Assembly (NCBI GenBank): GCA_026397915.1
Contig: JAPLTX010000045.1
Location: 18,915-82,914 of the forward strand
DNA: 64,000 nucleotides
Source of the DNA: Verrucomicrobiota bacterium
GTDB lineage: Bacteria > Verrucomicrobiota > Verrucomicrobiia > CAIQCK01
Reading direction: 5' to 3'
In this document: piece after piece, positions 35,349 to 43,558 of the stretch
Position numbering within the stretch: position 1 is the stretch's first letter
How the letters are laid out: each line of letters opens with the position of its first letter
Position numbers and translations under genes: made by a program
Notes under the pieces: generated by a model
Seen by the model: only the letters and a program-made list of their open reading frames with translations
Database searches by the model: none
Told to the model about the DNA's origin: nothing

Positions 35349-35666
35349 GGGCAAAGACGAGACGGCAACAAGAGGGCGGGCGAGATTCCGAGAGAAAGGA
35401 AAACGGAGGCGGAGCGAGCGGAGGGTAGAGTCCGGCCGGGAAGTTCGAGCGCACCGTCAACGCGCACGACTCCGCAGGCATTGTTTCGTTTGGAACCGTT
35501 GAGCACCTCCACCAGTCCTCCCGACGCTCCGCACATTTACCGCAACAGCCCCCGCCCTGCAACATTTTTTTCGCGTGCGCCGCCCGCCCTCCGGGCCAGT
35601 CAATTTTGAAGCCCCGCGCCAACGCTACTCCCCCTTCCACCATCGCCGGAGGGAGTCGAGCCGCCA
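35349..35666. other. no gene seen
   Basis: This stretch lies between the 21-bp repeat array and the TPR gene. Open frames exist on both strands, but none has a convincing ribosome site, domain or codon pattern. It is purine-rich at 35355-35440. Confidence 0.5.
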
Positions 35667-36281
35667 TCATTTCTTCTTCTGCGACTGCTCAAGTTCCTCA
35701 ACTAGCTTTTTGGCAGGCTTGGCGAGTCTGCCAGCTTTACCGGATGCGTTGGCTAGGCCATCCGCAGCCCTCCGGGCAAATAAAAGAGCTTCTGGAATCT
35801 TATTCTGCGCGGCTAGGCATTGTGCGATTCCGTAGCAGGTAGATAGTGCGTCGGGATGATCTGTTCCCAAGACGCGTTCTCGGATGGCGAGAATAGCGCG
35901 AAACTCCGATTCGGCTTCGGCTGGCCGGTTTTGCACAAGCAGCAAACCGCCCACGGCAACGCGACAATTCAGCGTTTCAGGATGCTCTAGTCCCAGGTCG
36001 CGCTTGTAGATGTTTAGAATGTCGTGCAGTTCCTTTTCGGCCTGCGCATATTGCCCCTTGAAAAAAAGGTTGGCCGCCATATTGAATCGTTTCTTCAGTG
36101 CGGCGAGGCCCTCCTTCGTCGCAGCGCTCGGCTTTGCGTCTTTAGAAACGGTGGGCGCCTCGGCGGCGTGAGTGGCGAACGTGCCGGCAGCGATTGCGAA
36201 GCAGAAGGCCAGGACGGCCGGCGCGCGGTGGAGGCAGCAAGTGCCGAAGCGGGAGAGGCGGCTGCCGGCGTGGGCGCTCAT
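35667..36281 (-). CDS. exported tetratricopeptide-repeat protein
   Basis: A 204-residue protein from ATG 36281. A signal peptide (about 18-38, ending THAAEA) is followed by three TPRs of the kinesin-light-chain kind (about 65-170), with alternating HPETLNCRVAVGGLL and HPDALSTCYGIAQCLA helices, then a basic tail ending KKK. Such proteins are protein-binding scaffolds. An ATG 13 codons further upstream is in frame but less likely. It stands alone next to the repeat array; partner unknown. Confidence 0.82.
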   Translation of the reverse strand: MSAHAGSRLSRFGTCCLHRAPAVLAFCFAIAAGTFATHAAEAPTVSKDAKPSAATKEGLAALKKRFNMAANLFFKGQYAQAEKELHDILNIYKRDLGLEHPETLNCRVAVGGLLLVQNRPAEAESEFRAILAIRERVLGTDHPDALSTCYGIAQCLAAQNKIPEALLFARRAADGLANASGKAGRLAKPAKKLVEELEQSQKKK

Positions 36282-36335
36282 GATGTTGCGAAGTGTGCAA
36301 AAGCCGCCGGCGCGAAGCAAGAGGATAGGAGAGGA

Positions 36336-36404
36336 AAGTTAAGAGTTCAAAGTTAAGGGTTAAGAGTTTCGGAATTCTTAACTTCTAACTCCTAACTCTT
36401 CACT
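36336..36404. repeat. intergenic hairpin with iterated-oligomer arms
   Basis: The left arm (36336-36369) iterates AGTTAAGAGTT/CAAAGTTAAGG-type units. The right arm (36373-36404) is its imperfect reverse complement (CTTAACTTCTAACTCC type), with about 24 of 33 positions pairing. The loop is about 3 bases. It fills the gap between the SMP-30 gene 3' end and the TPR gene. It has the same architecture as 4029-4115 and 5377-5453. Confidence 0.7.
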
Positions 36405-36419
36405 CATTCCCCTGCTCTC

Positions 36420-37322
36420 TCACTTGGCCTGGTTCGCGCCCCGCACTCTCATGCGGATGGAGTAGAGACCCTTGCTGGCGGTGATGAAGAGGGTGCGCTT
36501 GTCCTTGCCGCCGAAGCAGACGTTGGCCGACCACTTCTCCGGCACGTCTATCTGCTCGATCTGCTTGCCTGTGGAGTCGAAGACGGTGACGCCCTGGCCG
36601 GTGATGTAGATGTTCCCCTCCTCGTCGAGCGTCATGCCGTCGGAGCCGGGAGAGAAGAGGAAGGTTTTGTTCGTCAGGGAGCCGTCGGGCTTGATGTTGT
36701 AGCGGTAGGTTTTCTTCGCGCGGATGTCGGCGACGTAGAGGGTCTTGCCGTCGGGCGTGCCGATGATGCCGTTGGGCTGCACGAGGTCGGCGGTGACGCG
36801 CCGCAGTTTCTTCCGGTCCGGCGCAAGGTAATAGACCTGCTGGCTGTCCTGCGGCATCTTGTCGTGGTCCCACCATGTCCGCTTGTAGAACGGGTCGGTG
36901 AGATACATCCCGCCGTCGGGCCGCACCCAGACATCGTTCGGGCCATTGAACGGCTTGCCCTTATAGCCCTTCAAGAGCACCGTTACCGTTCCGTCCGGCG
37001 CAATGCTCCACAGCTCGTTCTTCTCGTCGGCGCAGGAGATGATGTTGCCGTGCGCGTCAAAGCACATGCCGTTGGAGCGTCCGGCGGGCTGCTTGAACGG
37101 CACGAGTTTGCCATCCACGCTCCACTCCATGATCCGGTCGTTCGGCTGGTCGGTGAAGAAGACGTTGCCCGCGGCGTCGCACGTCGGCCCCTCGGTGAAC
37201 TTGAAGTAGCCCGCGAGTTTCATCACCTTCGCGCCGGGGGCAATGACGCTGTCTGCACCGAGGAGCGGCGTCGCTGCGATCAGTCCCGCGCCAATCGCCG
37301 CCAAGAATAATTTCATGTTCAT
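36420..37322 (-). CDS. exported SMP-30/gluconolactonase-like lactonase
   Basis: A 300-residue beta-propeller protein with a signal peptide (about 1-22). SMP-30/gluconolactonase hallmarks are FTEGPTCDAAGNVFFTDQ (the metal-binding Glu), RSNGMCFDAHGN, NGPNDVWVRPDGG (metal-binding Asn) and SDGMTLDEEGNIYIT (metal-binding Asp). It probably hydrolyses a sugar lactone in the periplasm, using a divalent metal. The start ATG 37322 has AAGGAGATAACC; the longer upstream frame overlaps the divergent Gfo/Idh gene. It is the first gene of the sugar region and is divergent from the two dehydrogenases, which could produce such lactones. Confidence 0.9.
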   Translation of the reverse strand: MNMKLFLAAIGAGLIAATPLLGADSVIAPGAKVMKLAGYFKFTEGPTCDAAGNVFFTDQPNDRIMEWSVDGKLVPFKQPAGRSNGMCFDAHGNIISCADEKNELWSIAPDGTVTVLLKGYKGKPFNGPNDVWVRPDGGMYLTDPFYKRTWWDHDKMPQDSQQVYYLAPDRKKLRRVTADLVQPNGIIGTPDGKTLYVADIRAKKTYRYNIKPDGSLTNKTFLFSPGSDGMTLDEEGNIYITGQGVTVFDSTGKQIEQIDVPEKWSANVCFGGKDKRTLFITASKGLYSIRMRVRGANQAK

Positions 37323-37449
37323 GGTTATCTCCTTGCCTTTGAACCGCCGACCCATCGCGAGCATCCTACCACGGTCGTAGTGTCTTTGCTCTGGAATTTG
37401 TATCCCGGTTAGGGGAGATAATGGCCCTGTCATCGAAAGGAACCCTGTC

Positions 37450-38868
37450 ATGGAACACCGCACCACCAACCAGCAGTCGTTCTCCTCGTCCCACACTCCC
37501 CCGCCCGCTCGCGCCCTCTCTCGCCGGCGGTTCCTGCGCGTGGCCGGCGCGACGTGGCTCACCGCGAACATCGTCCCGGCACGCGTCTTCGGCGCAAACA
37601 GTCGGCTCAATCTCGCGGGCGTCGGCATCGGCGGCGTCGGCTTCCCGCAACTCCGCGACTGCGAGAAGGCCGGGTTCAGCATCGTCGCCCTCTGCGACGT
37701 GGACGACGTGTATGCGAAGAAGGCTTTCGACAAGTGGCCGCAGGCGCGCCGTTACCGCGACTTCCGCGAGCTGCTCCGCGCGGAGGACGACAAGGTGGAC
37801 GCCGTCCACTGCGGCACGCCGGACCACACGCACGCCATCATCACGCTCGCGGCGTTGCGGCGGAAGAAACACGTCTGTTGCGTGAAGCCGCTGACACGCA
37901 CCATCCACGAGGGCCGCGTGGTCGTGGAGACGGCGCGCAAAGCCGGCGTGGCCACGCAAGTGACCGCGCAAGCCAACACCAGCGACACCGCCTGCCGCAC
38001 CTGTGAGTTGATCGCCGCTGGCGCGATCGGCGCGGTGCGCGAGGTCCACGTCTGGTCCAACCGCCCGCTCTGGCCGCAAGGGATGCAACGCCCGCCCGGC
38101 GAGGATGCGGTGCCGGCGAGCTTTGACTGGAAGCTGTGGCTCGGCCCCGCGCCGCTGCGCCCGTTCAAGGACAAGTGGCCCGAGGGCAACTACGCGCTGG
38201 AGCAGGTAAAGGCCGCCGGCAAAAACGGTCCGCACAGCAAGGGCGTCTATCATCCCTGGAATTTTCGCGGCTGGTGGGACTTTGGCACCGGCGCGCTCGG
38301 CGACATGGGCTGCCATTACCTCAACACGCCATTTCGCGCGCTGAAGCTGACGCACCCGACACGCGTGCAGGCCAGCGCAACGAAGGTGTTCGCCGAGACG
38401 GCTCCGCTGGCGGCGGTTGTTACGTATGATTTCCCCGCGCGTGGCAGTCTGCCGCCGGTGCGAGTGATCTGGTATGACGGCGGTTTGAAACCGCCCGCGC
38501 TCGCCGAGTTCGAGGGACGTCCGCCCGACGGTGGCGCCCTTTATATCGGCGACGAAGGCCGGATGCTTGGCGCGACCGTGCTGCCCGCCTCGCGCGCAGC
38601 GAAGTTCGAGAACGTGCCGAAGACGCTGCCGCGGCGCGGCGGGACATGGGTGGAGTGGTTCGAAGCCTGCAAAGGCGGCGAGCCGGCTGGTTGCCATTTC
38701 GATTGGGCCGGCCCGCTCACGGAAGCAGTGCAGCTCGGCAACATCGCCATCCGCGCCGGCAAACCGCTGGAGTGGGACGCCGCCCGGGCGAAGTTCACCA
38801 ATGACGAGGCTGCTAACGCTCTCGTGAGTGAGCCGTATCAGAACGGTTGGTCTCTGGACGCCGTATGA
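37450..38868 (+). CDS. Tat-exported Gfo/Idh/MocA oxidoreductase (first of pair)
   Basis: A 472-residue NAD(P)-dependent sugar oxidoreductase. It has a twin-arginine signal (SRRRFLRVAGATW, about 24-36), a Rossmann fold (LAGVGIGGVG, about 55-64), and the catalytic lysine in VKPLTRTIHEGR in place of the usual EKP. The C-terminal Gfo/Idh domain includes WWDFGTGALGDMGCHYLN. These exported enzymes act on sugars or sugar amides in the periplasm, usually with tightly bound cofactor. ATG 37450 follows GAAAGGAACC. It overlaps the next Gfo/Idh gene by 4 bp, so the two are expressed together and may form a heteromer. Confidence 0.92.
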   Translation: MEHRTTNQQSFSSSHTPPPARALSRRRFLRVAGATWLTANIVPARVFGANSRLNLAGVGIGGVGFPQLRDCEKAGFSIVALCDVDDVYAKKAFDKWPQARRYRDFRELLRAEDDKVDAVHCGTPDHTHAIITLAALRRKKHVCCVKPLTRTIHEGRVVVETARKAGVATQVTAQANTSDTACRTCELIAAGAIGAVREVHVWSNRPLWPQGMQRPPGEDAVPASFDWKLWLGPAPLRPFKDKWPEGNYALEQVKAAGKNGPHSKGVYHPWNFRGWWDFGTGALGDMGCHYLNTPFRALKLTHPTRVQASATKVFAETAPLAAVVTYDFPARGSLPPVRVIWYDGGLKPPALAEFEGRPPDGGALYIGDEGRMLGATVLPASRAAKFENVPKTLPRRGGTWVEWFEACKGGEPAGCHFDWAGPLTEAVQLGNIAIRAGKPLEWDAARAKFTNDEAANALVSEPYQNGWSLDAV

Positions 38869-40154
38869 GAAACATCTCCCGACGTGATTTCCTGAAAGGC
38901 TCGGGCGCGGCGCTCGCCGTTCCTTTCATCATCCCCTCCTCCGCGCTCGGCCTGAACGGCACCGTCCCGCCCAGCGAGCGCATCACAATGGGCTTCATCG
39001 GCGTCGGCGGCCAGGGCGGCGGTCACTTGCTCGGCGGCGCGTGGACCTACATTCCCGGCGGCTACAGCGCGCGGCCCGACGTTCAAGTGCTCGCCGTGTG
39101 CGACATCCGCCGCGAACGCCGCGAGCGCGCCACGCAGCGCGTCAACGAGAACTACGCCCAGATGCCCGGCCGCGGAGACAAACCGTGCGGGGCGTATGTG
39201 GATTTCCGACAGGTGCTGGCTCGAAACGACATTGACGCCGTGCTCATCGCCACCCCCGCGCACTGGCACGCCATCATGGCTATCATGGCCGCAGAGGCGG
39301 GTAAGGACATTTACTGCGAGAAGCCAACCGCTTGCACCATCCACGAGGCGCAAGCCGTCGCAGCGGCGGTGCGACGCTACGGCCGCGTCTATCAAGCCGG
39401 CACCCAGCAGCGCAGCGAATACGGCGGAAAGTTCCGCCGCGCGTGCGAGTTTGTCCGTAGCGGGCGCATCGGGCGGCTGAAGGAGATCTACGCCTACCGC
39501 GACGGCGGCGCGATCAAATGGCCGACACGGTTCGGTCCCGGCCGCCCCGTGCCGGACGATCTCGATTGGGACCTCTACCTCGGTCCCGCGCCGTGGCTTC
39601 CCTACGACGGCAACACCGGCTCGCATCGCTTCGACATCGGCGAACTCAACTGGGGCCAGCACCACTACGACATCGTGCAGTGGGCCGCCGACGCGGACGA
39701 GACTGGCCCGGTGGAGTTGTTCATGGACGAAGGCCGCACCGCCTACCGCTACGCCAGTGGCGTGACGGTGTTCGGCAAACCGTATCCCGGTGAGAAAGTT
39801 GGCGGCAACGGCGGCGCGTGTTTTGTTGGCACCAACGGCCGCATCGCCGTGGACCGTGACAACCTCATCTCCGACCCGCCCGACATCGTGCGCGAGCCGC
39901 TCCGGCCGGACGAGGCACACCTCTACCGCAGCGACAGCCACTCCGGTAACTTCCTCGAATGCGTCCGCACCCGCCAGCGCACGATCTGCCACGAAGGCAT
40001 CGCCCACCGCTCGGCGAGCGCGCTGTTGCTCGGCGGCATCGAGAAACAATTGCAGCGCACATCGAAGTGGAACCCGAAGCGGGAACAGTTTGTCGGTGAC
40101 GACGAAGCTAACCGCATGCTCTCCATCGCCCAGCGTCCGCCGTGGCATATCTGA
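38865..40154 (+). CDS. Tat-exported Gfo/Idh/MocA oxidoreductase (second of pair)
   Basis: A 429-residue paralogue of the preceding gene. It has a Tat signal (SRRDFLKGSG, about 5-14), a Rossmann motif (MGFIGVGGQGGGHL, about 42-55) and the classical EKP in IYCEKPTACTIHEAQ. The C-terminal domain contains GELNWGQHHYDIVQWA. It differs from its partner in having the normal EKP glutamate. The start codon overlaps the previous stop (ATGA). A HEAT-repeat gene follows 7 bp after its stop, so the operon continues. Confidence 0.93.
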   Translation: MRNISRRDFLKGSGAALAVPFIIPSSALGLNGTVPPSERITMGFIGVGGQGGGHLLGGAWTYIPGGYSARPDVQVLAVCDIRRERRERATQRVNENYAQMPGRGDKPCGAYVDFRQVLARNDIDAVLIATPAHWHAIMAIMAAEAGKDIYCEKPTACTIHEAQAVAAAVRRYGRVYQAGTQQRSEYGGKFRRACEFVRSGRIGRLKEIYAYRDGGAIKWPTRFGPGRPVPDDLDWDLYLGPAPWLPYDGNTGSHRFDIGELNWGQHHYDIVQWAADADETGPVELFMDEGRTAYRYASGVTVFGKPYPGEKVGGNGGACFVGTNGRIAVDRDNLISDPPDIVREPLRPDEAHLYRSDSHSGNFLECVRTRQRTICHEGIAHRSASALLLGGIEKQLQRTSKWNPKREQFVGDDEANRMLSIAQRPPWHI

Positions 40155-40161
40155 GGAAGCG

Positions 40162-42573
40162 ATGAAAAGAATCCTCCTCATTGCCACTACCCTTGTCTCG
40201 CTCCAGTCGCCGTCGCACGCCGCCGACGCAACCGAGGAAGATCAGATCGCCATTCTGCAATCGGCCGCCTCGCAGCAACAGAAAGACGCCGCGTGCGCCC
40301 AACTCAAGCGCATCGGCACCGCGCGCTCCGTGCCCGCTTTAGCCGCGCTCCTCACTGACGACCAACTCTCCCACTCCGCCCGCTACGCGCTCGAATCCAT
40401 GCCACTGCCGGAAGCGGGTGCTGCATTGGTCGGCGCGTTGGACAACGCAAGCGCCCTCACGAAAGTCGGGATCATCATCTCGCTCAGCAACCGCCGCGAA
40501 ACCGCCGCGCTCTCCGCCCTCGCGAAACTACTTGCGGATTCTGATTTCGCCACCGCCTCCTCCGCCGCCGTGGCGTTGGGAAAGATCGGCGGCCCACAGG
40601 CAATTCAGGCTCTGAAGGCCGCTCGCTCCACCGCACCAGCCGGGATTCAACCCGCCCTCACTAACGCCCTGCTCCGCTGCGCCGAGCAACTACTGGCCAG
40701 CGGCGACAAAGCGGCCGCCTCGGCGATCTATCAGCAGTTTCTCGATTCTAAAGAACAGCGTTTCCGGACGGCGGCTTGGCGCGGCTTGATTCTGTCCGCC
40801 GGCAAGAACGCCGCCCCGCTGGCACTCAAGGCGCTTTCGGGAGACGACCGGCCTGCCTGTCTCGCAGCGTTGCAGTTGATCGCCGAGATTCCCGGAAACT
40901 CCGCAACCAGAACCGTCGCCGGGGCTTTGTCTTCGCTGCCACCTGCCACGCAAGTTGCTGTGATCGTAGCCTTGGAACACCGGGGAGACGCCGCCGCCAT
41001 TCCTGCACTCTTGCCCTCAACAAAAACTTCGTCCGACACCGTGCGCGTTGCCGCTCTACGCGCACTGGCAGCCATCGGCGACACCTCAGTTATTGCGCCG
41101 CTGGCAGAAGCCGCTGCCGGGGCAAAAGGGCTTGTGCTGGAGGCCTCGCGTGACGCGTTGGATCGGCTTCGGGGCAAGGCCATCGCCAAAGCCATGCTCG
41201 TGCAACTGCCAAGTGCGCCGGCGGAAGTTCAGACGGAACTAATCCTCTCCCTGGGCCGCAGACGGGAAACGTCCGCCGTCCCCACCCTGCTGAAACTCGC
41301 CGAATCGTCCATGGAATCGCAGCGCGCGGCATTGCTCCAATCACTCGCTTTGACGGCGGATGAAACAACCATGACTGATCTCGTCCGGCTCCTGACAAAC
41401 GCCGGCAGCGACGACGTGCGCGATGCGGTCGAAAAGACCTTGCTTGCCATTTGCAGCCGCAGCAAGCGAAGCGAGATTTGCGCCGCGCCTATGTTGAAGG
41501 CCGCCAGAAGCGCCGCGACTCCCGCTCGCTGCGCGTTGCTCCGTGTTCTCGGTCGTATCGCCGGAAACGAATCGCTCCAGGAACTTCGCGCGGCTACTCG
41601 CGACAAGGATTCCGCGGTTCAGGACGCCGCCATTCGCTCTCTGGCCGACGCTGGCCGACCTGACGCCATGCCCGACCTGCTCACGCTGGCGAGGGAGGCC
41701 CCGACCTTGTCCCACCGCGTCCTCGCGCTACGCGGCTATTGGCGTGTAGTCTCTCTCTCCGACAAGCGCCCAACCGCCGAGCGTCTGAAGATGTGTGCAG
41801 CCGGCTTCGCCGCGTCGCAACGGCCCGAAGAACAGAAGCTTGGCCTCATCGAACTGCCAAAGATTCCCGACGCCGACGCCATCAAGCTTGCCGAGTCATT
41901 TATTACCGACAACGCCGTCCGCGCCGAAGCCGGCATGGCTATCGTCCAGACCGCACGCTCTATCGCCACCGCTCATCGAACCGCCGCCAAGGCCGCGCTG
42001 ACCAAACTCCTCGCCACTGTTTCTGACGCGGCCGTGAGCGAAGCTGCCGAAGCCCTGTTGAGCGAACTCGAACCTGCTGCCGGCCACATAACCGTGTGGC
42101 TGGTCGCCGGGCCTTACTCCGAGGCTGGCAAGAACTACCGCGCTTTGTTCGACACTGTCTTCCCTCCGGAGCAACCCGACGCCAAACAGGTGAGATGGCG
42201 CACACTGCCCGCTGGCACAAGCGCGGGCAAACCCTGGCTGCTCGACCTGCTCAAGTTCCTCGGCGGCGAACAGTGCGTCGCCTACGTCCGCACCTACGTC
42301 CACTCCGACAAGCAACAACCCGCCCGGCTCGACATCGGCTCCGACGACGGCCTGAAGGTTTGGTTAAACGGAGCATTGGTCCTCGCCAACAACATCGCCC
42401 GCCCCATCACGCCGGGGTCGGACAAAGCCGCCATTACGCTCAAGCATGGCTGGAACACCCTCCTGCTGAAGATCACGCAGAACAACATGGGCTGGGAATT
42501 CTGCGTCCGCATCGTCAAACCCGACGGCGCGCCGCTGATCGGCTTTCGCACTGAAACCTCCCCTGCCCCATAA
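40162..42573 (+). CDS. exported HEAT-repeat protein with C-terminal beta-sandwich domain
   Basis: An 803-residue protein. A signal peptide (about 1-20, SPSHAADA) is followed by many HEAT/PBS-lyase-like helical repeats (about 40-640; for example RSVPALAALL, QAIQALKAAR, DTSVIAPLAEAA). The C-terminus (about 645-803) resembles a PA14 or GH2-type sugar-binding beta-sandwich (VWLVAGPYSEAGKNY, DIGSDDGLKVWLNGALV, HGWNTLLLKITQN). This combination recurs in sugar-degradation regions of Planctomycetota/Verrucomicrobiota-like genomes. It is probably a binding or scaffolding protein. ATG 40162 follows GAGGAAGCG, 7 bp from the Gfo/Idh stop. Confidence 0.85.
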   Translation: MKRILLIATTLVSLQSPSHAADATEEDQIAILQSAASQQQKDAACAQLKRIGTARSVPALAALLTDDQLSHSARYALESMPLPEAGAALVGALDNASALTKVGIIISLSNRRETAALSALAKLLADSDFATASSAAVALGKIGGPQAIQALKAARSTAPAGIQPALTNALLRCAEQLLASGDKAAASAIYQQFLDSKEQRFRTAAWRGLILSAGKNAAPLALKALSGDDRPACLAALQLIAEIPGNSATRTVAGALSSLPPATQVAVIVALEHRGDAAAIPALLPSTKTSSDTVRVAALRALAAIGDTSVIAPLAEAAAGAKGLVLEASRDALDRLRGKAIAKAMLVQLPSAPAEVQTELILSLGRRRETSAVPTLLKLAESSMESQRAALLQSLALTADETTMTDLVRLLTNAGSDDVRDAVEKTLLAICSRSKRSEICAAPMLKAARSAATPARCALLRVLGRIAGNESLQELRAATRDKDSAVQDAAIRSLADAGRPDAMPDLLTLAREAPTLSHRVLALRGYWRVVSLSDKRPTAERLKMCAAGFAASQRPEEQKLGLIELPKIPDADAIKLAESFITDNAVRAEAGMAIVQTARSIATAHRTAAKAALTKLLATVSDAAVSEAAEALLSELEPAAGHITVWLVAGPYSEAGKNYRALFDTVFPPEQPDAKQVRWRTLPAGTSAGKPWLLDLLKFLGGEQCVAYVRTYVHSDKQQPARLDIGSDDGLKVWLNGALVLANNIARPITPGSDKAAITLKHGWNTLLLKITQNNMGWEFCVRIVKPDGAPLIGFRTETSPAP

Positions 42574-42592
42574 TCACGCCACGCACACATTG

Positions 42593-43558
42593 ATGAAGAA
42601 AGACTCGCCGCTCCACCGCATCGCGCCGTTCGTCCGCTGGACGGGCGAGGTCCGCGTGCCGACGGGCTACTTCCGAAAGCGGCGCTACATCTTCGATCAG
42701 ATATTCGTCTATGTGCTCAGCGGCTCGGCCGAGTTTCAGATTCGTGGCAAATGGGTCCGCATCGGCGCCGGAGACTTGCTGCTGATCCCCGCCGGCACGC
42801 CCACGATGCTCCGCACCGGCGACCGCGAGCCGATGTGGTTCCGGTTCATCCGCTTTGACTACGATTTCGCCGGCGACTACGAAGTGCGGCCGATGGATTC
42901 GCTAACGCCGAAGGCGCGACGCTACTCGTGGCGCACGCCGACCGCGCCGCGGGAGTTAAAGCTGCCTCGCAAGATCAACGTGGCCGACGACCCGCGCGTG
43001 GCCATGCTCTTTGACCGCGTGATTCACGAGGCCGAGACGAAAGCGCCCGGCTACGAGTTCATGGTCCGCGCCGGCCTGATGGAACTTCTCGCGATCGTTC
43101 ACCGGCACAGTTGTGGCTGGAAAGAGCAACCTTCCTCACAACAGATCCATCCAGAGCCAGTGCGGCGCGCGCTGGCGTTCATGGAGGCAAACGTCTCCAA
43201 CCCGCTAACGCTTGCCGAGATCGCGCGCGCAGCTCACTTGAGCAAACAACATTTCTGTCGCGTCTTTCACCGCGCTGTTGGCGTCACGCCGCTGCGGTTT
43301 CTAGTGCGGCTACGGCTGCGCGTCGCCAAGGGTGTGCTCTGGCACGAAGGCTCCACCGTCAAGGAAGCCGCGCTCGCCGCTGGCTTCGAAGACCAACACC
43401 ACTTCACGCGCGTCTTCCACAAGCTCGAAGGCATCACCCCCACCGACTTCCGCCGCGCCGTGCTCAGCATGGATGGCGCGGCCCAGATTCGCCTCGCCCA
43501 AGCTGACTCGCTCCAAGTGCGAGGGCCTTTCTTCACCATTGCGCCGCGATCACCATGA
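42593..43558 (+). CDS. AraC-family regulator, copy 1
   Basis: A 321-residue regulator. It has an N-terminal cupin sensor (about 28-90, FVYVLSGSAEFQIRGKWVRI, GDLLLIPAG), a linker (RELKLPRKINVADDPRV), and a C-terminal pair of helix-turn-helices (about 200-290, LTLAEIARAAHLSKQHFCRVFHR, VKEAALAAGFEDQHHFTRVFH). The tail RGPFFTIAP is shared with copy 2 (49248-50216), to which it is closely similar along its length. It lies 19 bp after the HEAT-repeat gene and overlaps the FAD oxidoreductase start by 4 bp. It probably senses a pathway sugar and controls this region. Confidence 0.94.
   Translation: MKKDSPLHRIAPFVRWTGEVRVPTGYFRKRRYIFDQIFVYVLSGSAEFQIRGKWVRIGAGDLLLIPAGTPTMLRTGDREPMWFRFIRFDYDFAGDYEVRPMDSLTPKARRYSWRTPTAPRELKLPRKINVADDPRVAMLFDRVIHEAETKAPGYEFMVRAGLMELLAIVHRHSCGWKEQPSSQQIHPEPVRRALAFMEANVSNPLTLAEIARAAHLSKQHFCRVFHRAVGVTPLRFLVRLRLRVAKGVLWHEGSTVKEAALAAGFEDQHHFTRVFHKLEGITPTDFRRAVLSMDGAAQIRLAQADSLQVRGPFFTIAPRSP

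Noticed and set aside
35136..35609. 157-codon plus-strand frame through the 21-bp repeat array
   Set aside because: Open because the 21-bp repeat keeps any frame open; product is repetitive and no start site is evident.
37425..37451. Direct repeat CCCTGTCAT twice, 18 bp apart, before the first Gfo/Idh gene
   Set aside because: Nine bases are too short to separate from chance, and the second copy includes the start codon.
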